Source: Coemansia sp. RSA 922 (Eukaryota; Kickxellomycota; Kickxellomycetes; Kickxellales; Kickxellaceae). Taken from it: a stretch of DNA of 31,746 nucleotides. Under the pieces are notes generated by a model. The model saw only the letters and a program-made list of their open reading frames with translations. It was not told the DNA's origin and ran no database searches. The stretch spans positions 1 through 31,746 of the forward strand of contig JANBQS010000134.1 in the NCBI GenBank assembly GCA_027577415.1, in the 5' to 3' direction. Of this stretch, positions 9,141-20,016 are shown piece by piece. Position 1 is the first letter of the stretch, and every line of letters begins with the position of its first letter. A program made the position numbers and the translations under genes.

Positions 9141-10079
9141 AGTGGCTAATAAATACCAGTTGAAAAATGCTAAAGTTTGGAAAGCTTGGAAAAGAAATAT
9201 TTGGCTGGAAGTGAATACAGAGGAAGGAAGGAAGAGCGGAAACCCCCAAAGTTTTTTCTCTCTAAGCTGCCAATTTTTGGTCGTTTTTTGTGAAGAGACT
9301 TTGCGACAATTCTCTTCAAAGAAAGCAAAGGCGATGCTTGACAATGGCATAAAGTCTCCAGGCGCTTTGGCAAATCATGTTTGCCGAAACACGGCTAGGT
9401 CTAGGGCAGCTATTTACAGTAGGTGCTCAAAGAAGTACTATAGCGCTTGCATCTTGGATGGCCCCCAAGCAGTTAGAAGATATGATCAATGACAAGGCGC
9501 AGGGCTAGTGAACTGCGTTGAATAAAGGAAAGCAACATGCTTTCTTTTACCTAGTCCACTTGGCCCTTTTCAGTTTGCACTTGAGCGACTGCAAGCTTGA
9601 ACATGAGTAATGTCGGCAGCTCTTTCGGGATGCACTCTGCACATTCCGCATATCTGACACGCTCCCATCCCCCAAAAGCTGCCACGCGTCACAGGTCAAA
9701 AAAAGGCTCATTATGTTGGTTATTGTTTCCCAGCAACTTGACTGTGATGACATGCATGCAAAACGGAAGCTGCTTATTGTAGAGCTTGACAGACACAGCC
9801 ACTCTCCGGGATTCCCTTTATTTCCAAAACTAGAAATCCGGGAGTGGGGGGTTGAGCTAATTTTATGACGTACTGCGGCACCCGAAACTGCGTAAATTGG
9901 GAGTATTCAGGCTCTCACTCCCTGCTTGCAGATTGTCTGTCGAATTCTACACCCGACATCATTATAATTGGGCACCTGCCATCTTTCACGCATTTAGTAT
10001 ACAAATGAAACATGTTCTTTTCTCTATCCTTGCCATTGAACACAACTTTTTTACATCTTGTTTTTTTTGTAAAGTAACT
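9141..10079. other. Intergenic, 939 bp, divergent promoters of F-box gene and ABC transporter
   Basis: No gene I can support; open frames on both strands lack any domain. It must hold the promoter of the minus-strand F-box gene and of the plus-strand ABC transporter. The last 60 bases before 10080 are T-rich, typical of a fungal leader. Confidence 0.5.
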
Positions 10080-13000
10080 ATGAGACACCAGTTACAGATT
10101 CCTATCTATCTTGTCACGCTCTGTGTCGGCCCTGTGGCTGATACTGTGGTTGCCTGCTTGGCCGTTCTATGCCTGCTTACTTCAAAGCACTCCTGGCGTG
10201 GAATGGCGGACAAGCGACCAATAACTGCCGCCGCAAGCTTTGCCAATGTTGCCCTTCTCCTGTCGACTACGGTTGGTTTGTCGGGAAAATCCACTGTTTC
10301 GGTCGTTGCGGCACTGGCTCTCTCTCTGTGTTCCGCTGCCAGCGTGTCCCATGGCAACCTTAAGGCGTGCTTACATATTGTGAGAGCTCTCAACACTGCT
10401 TTTGATTTGTCGCTGCTTTCGCTGCCTATTTCAGCTACCAGCGCTCTTATCCACCTACTCGTCGCTTGGCAACTGCTGAGTGCTGAGGCAAAGGCGCATG
10501 TCATACGCTGCCTGCACAATATGTTTGGGATTCGAGGATTCGACTTGATCATGCTGGGCAAGCGGCGCCAATTTACTGTTGAGGATATCTGCGACCCGAC
10601 TGCAGAGGAGGATTTTTGCCGAAAGTGCAAGCTTATTTGCAACGATCGTACCAAAAGGTAAGCTGGATGCACAAGTATATTTTGCAAGTAACTCTCATTT
10701 GCTTAATATATCCAGAAGTATATCCAATCGACATGTTTTGCTATTTGTCACCCACTCTCTTTACAATATCAAAAATAGGACGACGGTTACCGATCTTTTG
10801 ATGTCAGAGTGGAGGAAAATGGCCTACACGGTGGCTGTCGACACACTTATGCAATTAGCTAGCAACTCTCGCCGACTTGTTTTCGCTGCCCTCTTGGCCT
10901 CTGTTAGCCGTAGTGGTCAAGAGCTGAATGTGGCCAAGTTGGGCTTGCTACTTGCTGTTTGGCAACTGCTGGTACTCATGGCGCCCATTCGACAATACTT
11001 TGCAACGGTTAAGGAGAGCTTCAGTAAGCGCAGGAAAGCTCTTATCGACAGCAAGTTGTTAGTAGTATATGCGCTTTCTCGGCGCAAAACTGACAGTCTT
11101 TGGCAGATTCAATCGAAGGCCAGAGAGCTCGTAGGCGCTTCGGAGAGCCTTATGTCCATCATCAGTATTACTCTGGCTCAGATTCTCAACGCATGGGTGA
11201 CGGCAAGCCAGATCGGCTGGCGAGCTCTGGTGCCCATTGTCGTCGCACTTGCTCATTGGCTTTTATCTCGATTGGTGGCCAGGAAGATTGAGCGGCTGTA
11301 CGAGCAAAACCGCGTCTACGCCCCGCCAAAGTTCCAGGATGATTTTACGAGCATGCTGCATAACATCCGAACTGTCAAGTTCTACGCCTGGGAGGACGTT
11401 TTTAGCAAAGGGTACTCTTCGACACGATTCGAAGACTATGAGCCGCCCATGGCCTGGCGTGTACTGCGGTTTGGCTTGGATCTCTTGAGTCGTGCCACAG
11501 CGGAGGTATCTGCTGTTCTCGCCCTTATGTCGTACATTACGACCGCGGAGACGATATCCTACATGGATATTGCGCTATTGGAAAGCTCCATTCGGTCGTT
11601 GACTATGTTTGCGAGAACTGTTGCCGGACTAAACTCAAAGTTAATGCGTTACCGAGCCAACAAAGCGGAAGTGCAAGAGTTTTTGGATGCCGACTCTGCC
11701 AATTACATTGAGCGCTCATCAACGACTGGAGATTTGGCGGTCGACCTCGATGAGTGTGTCTTCTCTTGGGGTACCGATACATACTCGCTGGCGCCGATTA
11801 CTCTGCAAGTAAAGGCAGGCAACTTTGTCACCGTTGTTGGGCGTATTGGCAGTGGTAAATCGTCGTTCTTGTCAGCCATCTGTAGCGAGATGCCACTGAC
11901 AAGTGGCCAGGGCTGCGTCTATGGTCGTATTGGCTATGTCGAGCAAAAGCCATGGATTATGAATGCCACCTTCCGCGACAATGTGCTCATGGGCGCCGAC
12001 TTTGACGAGGCGTACTTTTCGCAAATCGTTGACGCTTGCGCGCTGGCTGCCGATGTTGAACTGTTTCCTAAAGGCGACTTGACGATGATTGGCACGAATG
12101 GCGTGAACTTGTCTGGCGGACAAAAGGTGCGACTGGCACTGGCAAGGTAAGCAAAACAGGTTGTTTGTCTTCAATGCAGATTGACATGATTGGTGTTGGC
12201 TATCCAAGGTATTAACTACTCTAAGATGTCATATAGAGCGCTGTACTTGCGAGCGGACATTTATGTTCTTGACGATCTATTGTCGGCGGTTGACCCACAC
12301 GTGGAGCGTCATATCGTTGAGCGCGTTCTGGCCACCGACGGCATTATCGGCCACAAGACACGGATCTTGGTCACTCACGCAGAACATTTGGTCCCGCTCA
12401 GCGACACCGTCATTACGTTTGTCGATAGAAAAATGAGCGTTGTTCGTCAGGCTCCTCTTACTTTGAGCACAGTTTCTTTCGATACTCTCGACTCGAAGGA
12501 CACCATGTCCAGCAGCGACTCGGTTGATCAACAAGCTAGTGCGGCTGACATTTACTCAAAACCCCTCGAGTACCGTAAACTAGCTAGCTTGTGGTCAGCC
12601 ATCTGGCACTTTATTCAGCTCAGTGGCTATGGCACGGTGGCTATTGTAGTGGGTATACAAATTGCTCAGACCTATGCGCTGTGCTATACGCAGAGTCTTC
12701 GAACTAGGCTTATGACCGACAGCGACCCGGCCACGATGGTGCAGTCGCTGAAGTACTACCTGCTGATTAACGTGTTTGTCTCTTTTACTCGTCGCCAGAT
12801 CTTCAACTTCGAAGAATGGATCCGGAGGAAAGTTTTGACTACCAGGCTCAAATTAAAGATGCGTCAGGAGATTCGCCAACTTGTCCTTTCGATGCCTCTT
12901 CCTTTGCTGGAGTCGCTGCCGTATTCAACAATGAGTGAGCTGCACGCCCAGTGCGTTAACTCTATTTCCGAAGAATTCCCTATGACTTTGTGCAGCTTTA

Positions 13001-14454
13001 TGGTAAACAGCAATCTTTCCACAGTTGCGACCATCACCCGAGTCATCAAGACATCGCCCGGCCTGTTGGTTATGTGCGGGCCATTGGCGGCACTAAACTA
13101 CGTGATAGAGCGCTGGCATAGAGGCACGCTGCCTAAGCTGTACGACATGCGTCGCGAGGCTATCGGTCGACCCAGAGAGCGACTTGACAACGTCCTTAAG
13201 TGTAACCGACCACTTTTGCGAATTCACGATATGACCGACACATACTTGGACATGCTGTGCCAGCTCAAAGCCATCGAGATTTCTTACGAGTCGAGCAGTG
13301 ATGCTGTGCGAAGATCGCTCAGCTTAATGGAGACGTCATTCACTGATATTATAGTGACGACAACACTGGTGTATAAACTGCATCTGCAGCTTTTTGCATC
13401 TATCTCGCTATCGCCAGGCGAGTTGGACGCGGAAACTAGCTTGGCAATAGAACTCTATGGCCGAATTAGAGGCTTGTTTACTCAAGGCCAGATAGACGAC
13501 TACTTTATTGACCAATTGTCTCGGTACATCTTGTACATGAAAGACACTCCACGCGAGAAGCCACGCGTTGTCGCTGACAGTCGTCCATTGCCCTGTTGGC
13601 CAGAGACTGGCGAGATAGAGTTCAGGCAGTTTAGGTTGCGCTATCGACCCGATTTGGATCCGGTGCTCAACGAGTTGAGCTTTGTCGTTCACAGCAAAGA
13701 GAAGATCGGTATAGTGGGTCGTACTGGCGCTGGAAAGAGCTCACTGACCTATGCGCTGATGAGACTAGTCGAGGCTGACAGCGGGAGTATCATCATCGAC
13801 GGTGTCGACATTTCTACGATTGGTTTACACGACTTGCGCTCGCGCGTTAGTATTATTCCGCAAGACCCGTCGCTCTTTGAAGGAACCATCCGCGATAATT
13901 TGGATCCAACCCACCAGTATACGGACGACGAAGTGTGGGCGGTGATAGATGCATGCCAAATTGCCGATTTGTTGGATATGCCGGCCAAAGCACGCAAGCC
14001 TAAGATCATGAACCCAGACAAGGCGAGCAAGGAAGAACCCAAGCAGCCCAGCAATATATACAAGCGTGATTGGAGTGAAGGAATTGGACTAGAAAAGTGG
14101 GTCCAGTATAAAGGGTCTAATTTCAGTGTCGGGCAGCAGCAGCTAGTCAGCCTGTGTCGCGCACTCCTCTGGCGACGCAAGATACTCGTACTGGACGAGG
14201 CGACGGCCAATGTCGACACCAAGACCGACCAAATCATGCAGTCGGTGATTCGCCAGGAGTTCAAGGACTGTACGGTACTAACGATTGCGCACAGAATCAA
14301 CACTATCATGGACAGCGACCGAGTTCTAGTGATGGACCAGGGCAAGGTCGCCGAGTTTGACACACCGAGCAATTTGTTAGCCAGAGACGGCCATTTTAAG
14401 CGGCTGGTCGAATGCATGAATCTCAGCAAGAAGCAAGGACAGAGTGCCGAGTAG
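10080..14454 (+). CDS. ABCC (MRP)-type full ABC transporter, three exons, about 1387 aa
   Basis: Exons are 10080-10657, 10779-12146 and 12237-14454. Introns (GTAAGC...ATAG) are 10658-10778 and 12147-12236. An alternative first acceptor at 10715 keeps the frame and adds 21 residues. An in-frame ATG at 10005 is an alternative start. The order is a short hydrophobic N-terminal domain, TMD1, NBD1, TMD2, NBD2. NBD1 has Walker A GRIGSGKS (about 547-554), signature LSGGQ (637) and Walker B IYVLDD (657-662), with Asp in the catalytic Glu position as in ABCC proteins. NBD2 has GRTGAGKS (1143-1150), FSVGQ (1278), LVLDE (E1303) and H-loop H1334. ABCC pumps export conjugates and drugs or load vacuoles; the substrate here is unknown. 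TMD2 lacks the usual GRIxNR motif. NBD2 carries an insertion of about 30 residues rich in K, P and E before its signature. Confidence 0.88.
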
Positions 14455-14576
14455 TATGTAGCTATTTCTGTGCTGGTAGATCTGCCCATATTTTAGACCT
14501 CATTTAATTGCACGCCCGAATATTTTTTCAAGCAATGAAGTTGGCAAAAAATTTTTTTAAAGACACCATCTAAAGC

Positions 14577-15377
14577 ATGTCTCCTCCACCTTTGCCCGAT
14601 ATTTCCTCGTTCCAAATCCTTGAGACCACGCTTTACACCAAGTGTCAAGGTATGATATAGATACACAAGTACATCATTTTCTTTTACTCTATACCAATAA
14701 TACTGAGCAAATATAGTTTATATGTAGGATTGGTTCTGCTGGATGCACATGTATCGCGGATGAAGCAGTCAGCACAACTGCTGGCAAATGAATATGACGC
14801 GCCAGGGGCATTTGCTTTTAACGAAGCTACGGCAGCATCCTTTATATCCAACGCAGTTGCTGAACGGCTTACAGATAGAGAGATCCCGCATCGAGTACGA
14901 GTACTGCTGGACAGTCATGGGCATTTGGACATCCAAGTGACGCCTGAAGCTACTGCGGCATCATCGGAAGTATTTTTGGTTCTCGACCAACAACCCACCG
15001 CCGACTCGGTATTTGTGCGATGCAAAACCACGTTCCGCCCAATGTACACCGATGCTGCCGCTCGCCTACCAGCTGAGTACTCTGGTGCACAAGTGCTATT
15101 GTACAACGCGCTAGGCGAGATCACAGAGGGCAACATTGCTAATGTAGCTGTGAGTATTCCCGACTCGAGCACTGGCGAGATGAGACTGGTTACACCGCCT
15201 GTCAGTGCCGGTTTGCTTCCAGGTACTATGCGCGCAAGTTTGCTTGAGTCTGGGCAAATGGTCGAGGGCCGGATTACGGTTGCACAGTTTAAATATGCTG
15301 TAGAGCAAGGGTGGCCCGTGATGTGTATGAACTCTGTGCGTGGACTCTACAAGGTAACGCCTGTCGCACTAAATTGA
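14577..15377 (+). CDS. Class IV aminotransferase-fold enzyme, probable 4-amino-4-deoxychorismate lyase (240 aa)
   Basis: Two exons, 14577-14649 and 14728-15377, joined across a 78-nt intron (GTATGA...GTAG). The first exon adds FQILETTLY, the usual N-terminal strand of the family, and the join gives QGLVLLDAHVSRMKQSA. The PLP lysine should be K124 in the VRCKTTFRPMY segment. The cofactor-binding glutamate should be E158 in ITEGNIANV. About 240 residues fits the smaller fold-type IV enzymes. The best match by motif is aminodeoxychorismate lyase, which releases p-aminobenzoate for folate synthesis (ABZ2 in yeast). A D-amino acid or branched-chain aminotransferase is less likely. Its stop lies only 52 bp from the stop of the convergent P-type ATPase. 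Confidence 0.75.
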
Positions 15378-15429
15378 AAAAAGTAATAATAACATATCTA
15401 TTTGAAAATATTGACAAATTATGTATGTG

Positions 15430-18400
15430 TCAGGCAGTTACTTCAATTGATCGCGTCGTGTGTCGTGTACTCCAGACAGTCGGATGCATGTGGAGGCCAT
15501 CGATAGTCGGGTTCCATCTGATGGGTTTGGACTTTCGCAAGACCAGCATTCTAGCGGTCGCATAGGCAAGAAGCAAGAAACCAAATCCGACGGCTATGAG
15601 CCAATAGAGTGGTATAGACTTGTAACTGCTGTTGAAGACGGAGTTCAGCGGCGGAATATAGGTGATAAACACGAGCAGCAGCAAGCCGGCAGAGAAGCCA
15701 TAAAAGGTGCGCACATTGCGGAACATAAACTTGCCAAAGGGCAGGCGTAGCCGAGCCTTACAGATGAACAGGTTGAAGACCTGGAGTATGTAGATGGAGA
15801 ATATAACGCCGGTACGGGCCTCGTTGAGGGCGTAGAACTGGTCCTCGCCTGTGAATAGACGGCCGTTGTAGGTGTAGTCTGGCGAATCCTTGTTGAAATA
15901 GTCCTCGTCAGTGGCCTTGGCCATCAAGCGGGCTTGCTTGGGCGAGATTCCGTGGTGGTTTAGGATGACAAAGAACACGACGACGAGCGAGATGGTCGAG
16001 ATCAGACCAGCCTCTAAGTACGACCAGCTCAGAAGGTCACCGTCGACTAGAATCTCGCCCTCGGTCTTTTCAGTGAGATCTTGCCACCATACTTTGGTAA
16101 ATGGCGCGCGCAGGGTTCGGAGTATGCGTGCGACGAGGCTTTCCTTAATGGGCTTACCCGTGGCAGGGTCGATGGACACTTGGGGCTGGCGGGCATTGCG
16201 AGCGCGCAGTTGGGCGATAGAGCGCATAGTGACAGGCTTGCGCGGCGGCAGCTTCATCAGGCCGTTGGCAGACTCTGGAGGCTCCCAGGCATAAGTCAGC
16301 GCGGCAAAGATCTCAAAGCCCAAGTCGATTACCAGGATCATAATGGACGTTATCATAGGCGGCAGAGGCACGATAATGTAGAGGATCTGGGGGATAACCT
16401 CGGGCGTCGAGTGCGTAAGCGTGTAGCGGATGGACTTTTTCAAATTGGCAAAGATCAGGCGGCCTTCCTCGATGCCCTTGACGATGGAGGCAAAGTTGTC
16501 GTCTAGGATAATCATGGACGCAGCCTCTTTGGACACGTCGGACCCGGATTCGTTCATGGCGATGCCCAAGTCAGCCTTCTTTAGCGCTGGCGAGTCATTC
16601 ACACCGTCACCGGTGACGCCGCAGATGTGGCCCAGGGACTGAGCGCGGGCGACGATCTCAAGCTTGTTCTTGGGCGATGTGCGCGCAAAGATGACCTCGG
16701 GCTTGCGGAAAACCATATCCCAGTCGTCATCCGTCATATCGGCAATGCGCTCGCCATGAATAACAACCGCGTCAAACTCGTCTTCGCCAATGTCTTCGAC
16801 AGGACGGCCAGTGCGCTTGGCCACGCCCTCGCGTGTCTCACCCAGAACTAGGTTGATCTTGCGGCCGATAGCCTCAGCGGTCAGTGGGTGGTCGCCTGTG
16901 ACCATCATCACTTGGATACCCGCCGAGCGGCAGCGGCCAATGGCCTCGCGCACGCCGTGCTTGGGTGGGTCTTCCAGTGACGTCAGCCCCACGAAGGTGT
17001 AGCCGCCAACTGGGTAGTTCTCCTTCTTCCGATCAAATGCATAACCGTCGGGATACTCTGAGCCGTCGAGCTGCAGCTGCGCAAAGGCCAATACGCGGTG
17101 GCCTTGCGACGCCATGTACTCGTATGTTTCGTCGTACTGGGCGCGCTGAATGTCGGTCAGTGGCACGGCAGCACCGCCACTTAGGATAGTCGAGCACAAG
17201 CGCAGCACGCGCTCGGGAGCGCCCTTGATCAATAGTGTCAAGGCTCCTGAGGCGTGCGGCAGGCGGTGGATGGAGAGCATCCACTTGTTGGCCGAGTTGA
17301 AGGGGATCTCAAAGACCTTGGCGTGGCGTGGCAGCAGCTCGTCAAACTCATCGCCCAGTCGCATGCCAGCGAACCGCACTAGCCCCGACTCGGTAGCATC
17401 GCCTAGCAGCTGGCGCTTGTCCATGGACACGTCGGTGCGGTCGAATTTGACACTGCGACACAGTGCCGAGGTGTAAAGTACCTCGCGAATGCCCATCGCT
17501 GTGACGTCACTGATGGGCTCGCCCATGTCGTTGTGTCCACGTGTAGCAGCGTACATGATGCCATTGGTCCAGACGTTGCAGACTGTCATCTGGTTGCGTG
17601 TCAACGTGCCAGTCTTATCGGTGGCCAGTAGCGTGATGGCGCCCAGCGTCTCGACGCCCTGCAGATCTTTGACCAGCACGTTTTCGGCTGCCATGCGCTT
17701 TGCTGCGATCGTCAGCAGCATGGTCACAGTGGCAGGCAGGCCCTCGGGCACCCACGCGACAAAAGTGCCAATGGCAAAGTTGATGGCAAAGGGAAAGTCC
17801 TTGTACAGCGCCATGCCCGCAATGAAGAACACGGCAGCGGTGAAGATGGCCACTGAGGCAATGATGCGCACAAAGATCGAAATTTCGTGGTTGAGTGGAC
17901 TCTGAGCCTTTTCCTCGCCCGCCGTCAGTCCCGCTATCTGACCCAGCACGGTGCTGTCGCCTGTGCGCACGACTATTGCGTATGCCTCACCGCTGACAGC
18001 CAGCGTGCCGTTGAAGGCAAGGTTTGTGGCCTCCAGCGGATTGCGCATGGTGTTGCCTGCCCCGCGCTCCTGGGGCTCCGATTCGCCAGTCAGAGATGAG
18101 TTGTCGACCTTGAGGTCGCTGGACGAAAACACATAGCAGTCGGCTGGGATCTTGTCGCCCATGCGCAGGAAGAGCACGTCGCCCGCCACCACGTCTGCCG
18201 ACTGGATCGACTCTAGCCTGCGCTCGCGGATCACGTGCGTCTTGGCTGGGATCATCTTTAGCAACGCCGCCAGCGTATTTTCGCTCTTGCGCTGCTGCCA
18301 CCACTCGACTGCTGCGTTGATGAACGCCACTACGATCAGAATGGCTCCCATGTAGATCTACAGAATACATCGTACGCTTATTATTAGAGACAATGCCGCT

Positions 18401-19004
18401 CAAACGCCTCTTTTTGTCTGTTCCCTCGGGTATTAAGCGCAGCAACGCACATGTGCCAAGGAGGGAGGGGGGTACTTACATTGGCCTTGTTGTTTTCAAA
18501 GTCGATGCCGAGCAGAATGTACTCGAGGATGCCGGCCGCAATGAGCATGAGGTTGAACAGCGATGTCAGGCAGGCAAGGAACTTGCGCCAGCTGGATTTC
18601 TTTTTCGGCGGCGTCAATGTGTTTGGCCCATGCCTAGCCAAAAGATCAGCCGCCTGACTTGCGCTTAGGCCAAACGAGTCTTGTGGATGGTCGGCATTGG
18701 CTTGCACTGAGAATTTGTCGCACACCTCCGCCAGCGACAGCAAATGCTCGGTGATGTCGACGTTCTTTGCCTTGTCATCGGCTGTGCCTTCGCTTAAAGT
18801 CTCTACGTTGGTCTTTTCGCTCTTTTCAGGGATAGACAGTACGGCGCGAGGTGCCTCTCGTGAAGGGAATGTCCTCAGATTGCGCAGATGCGGCGTACGC
18901 TGGTTGCCTCCAGCACCCGAGGTCTCGTCCGCAGTGAAGGTGATAGTGCGTGGTAGTCCTCCTCCACCCAATGGCTTGGACTCGTGGATTCCTTCGTCAG
19001 GCAT
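15430..19004 (-). CDS. Na,K-ATPase-like (type IIC-like) P-type cation ATPase, 1150 aa
   Basis: Two exons, 19004-18480 and 18357-15430, with a 122-nt intron (GTAAGT...GTAG) in phase 0. The N-terminal 60 residues are polar and probably disordered. Then come the cation-ATPase N domain, M1-M2, TGES (265-268), M4 with VAWVPEGLPATVT (E380), the phosphorylation site DKTGTLT (D422), KGAPE near 553, TGDGVNDSPAL, and M5-M10. The closest family by motif is the animal-type Na,K/H,K-ATPase alpha subunit (LDDNFASIV...EEGRLIFANLKKSI). Cation-site positions differ: His for Ser775, Ser for Asn776, Glu for Asp808 and Asn for Asp926 (pig Na,K-ATPase numbering). The transported ion is therefore uncertain. No beta subunit gene is visible. 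It is probably plasma membrane. Confidence 0.88.
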
Positions 19005-20016
19005 GCGGGAGGATATAAAAGTGGGAGAGAAAAATAGGAGAGTGATAACAATGATTGAAGCTGCTGGTCAGACGGAGACGGGGTGCGAGCAGCTCTGCTT
19101 TATATAGGAAGCCGAGCGTATGTATGCCTGCGTTGATGGCTCTGCCTGTCGCCTCCTCTTCTTCCCCCCGGCATGCACATGCATTCAGCATCTCTTTGGT
19201 GGCTGATAATTGTGTGCACTCCCATCTGCGAGCTTTTCTCGTCTCCCTTATCTACATCTTTTTTTTTTTTTGACGAGAAACAATTGCCCGGATCCGCGGC
19301 GCCAATCCCCTCCATCCCCCCATGGCGCTTGCCAAGATGGAACGTCCTTTCTGTGCCTATTTAGAGATGTTCACTGTGTAATCTCTCTAGAGAAAACCGG
19401 TTGCTCTTTGCTGCTTGAACCAGAAAAAACAACTACTACACCTGTTGTAAAATTTTCCTGCTTTGTTCCTTTCCCCTCTCTCGGTCTCCCACTTTAGGTG
19501 GGGGCAGGTCATAAGGCAATTGCAACACTGCATGCATACGTCACGCCTCGCATACCTCCATTATACGCAGCAACACCAATTTCAATAGCCTCAAACCCCA
19601 CTCACCTGCGGTCGAATTGTACTCCCCCACACTGGCTCACGGGTGATCCATTGTTTGCTTTAAATTCCTACTCACCACCGAGCTGGGAGTCGCTCGGGTA
19701 TGTCATTGGGCATAGTAAAATAAACGAACCTGTTTCGCGGCAATTTTGCTCAATCGACGCCCCCTTAATTACTATCAAGCACATAGCAAGCGTATAGTCA
19801 AGTGCAATAATTTCAATCGGCCACCTACCCATTCGTATACTTGTAATAGCTAAAGATCAACAAGGCAAAACTAGCTAATTCCGATTAAGGCCATTAATAG
19901 AATCCTCTATTTCTGGATTGTGTGTGTGACTCCAGTAGCTGGCTTTTGGACTTTTCTTTAGTAGAATATTTTCTCTTTTTTTTTTCGAAGTTTCACATCT
20001 ATACATATAATTCAGA
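19005..20016. other. Intergenic, about 1 kb, divergent promoters of ATPase and MFS carrier
   Basis: No gene supported. It contains a run of about 14 T at 19258-19271, CT-rich tracts around 19300 and 19470, and a second T-run just before the MFS ATG (about 19975-19986). T-runs of this kind commonly mark nucleosome-poor fungal promoters. Confidence 0.5.
19098..19107 (-). promoter_or_regulatory. TATA box of the P-type ATPase gene
   Basis: Minus-strand ctatataaag, about 94-103 bp upstream of the ATG at 19004. A second A/T-rich motif at 19012-19019 is too close to the ATG to serve. Confidence 0.5.

Noticed and set aside
9141..9350. A 70-residue N-terminal extension of the inverted F-box gene
   Set aside because: The relatives start at the equivalent of the ATG at 9138-9140, and the extension has no family resemblance.
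10658..10715. Shorter form of ABC transporter intron 1
   Set aside because: It keeps the frame, but would add 21 residues of AT-rich, non-family sequence; kept only as an alternative.
13749..14489. Long minus-strand frame opposite ABC transporter NBD2
   Set aside because: A shadow of the strongly coding plus strand; no domain in the translation.
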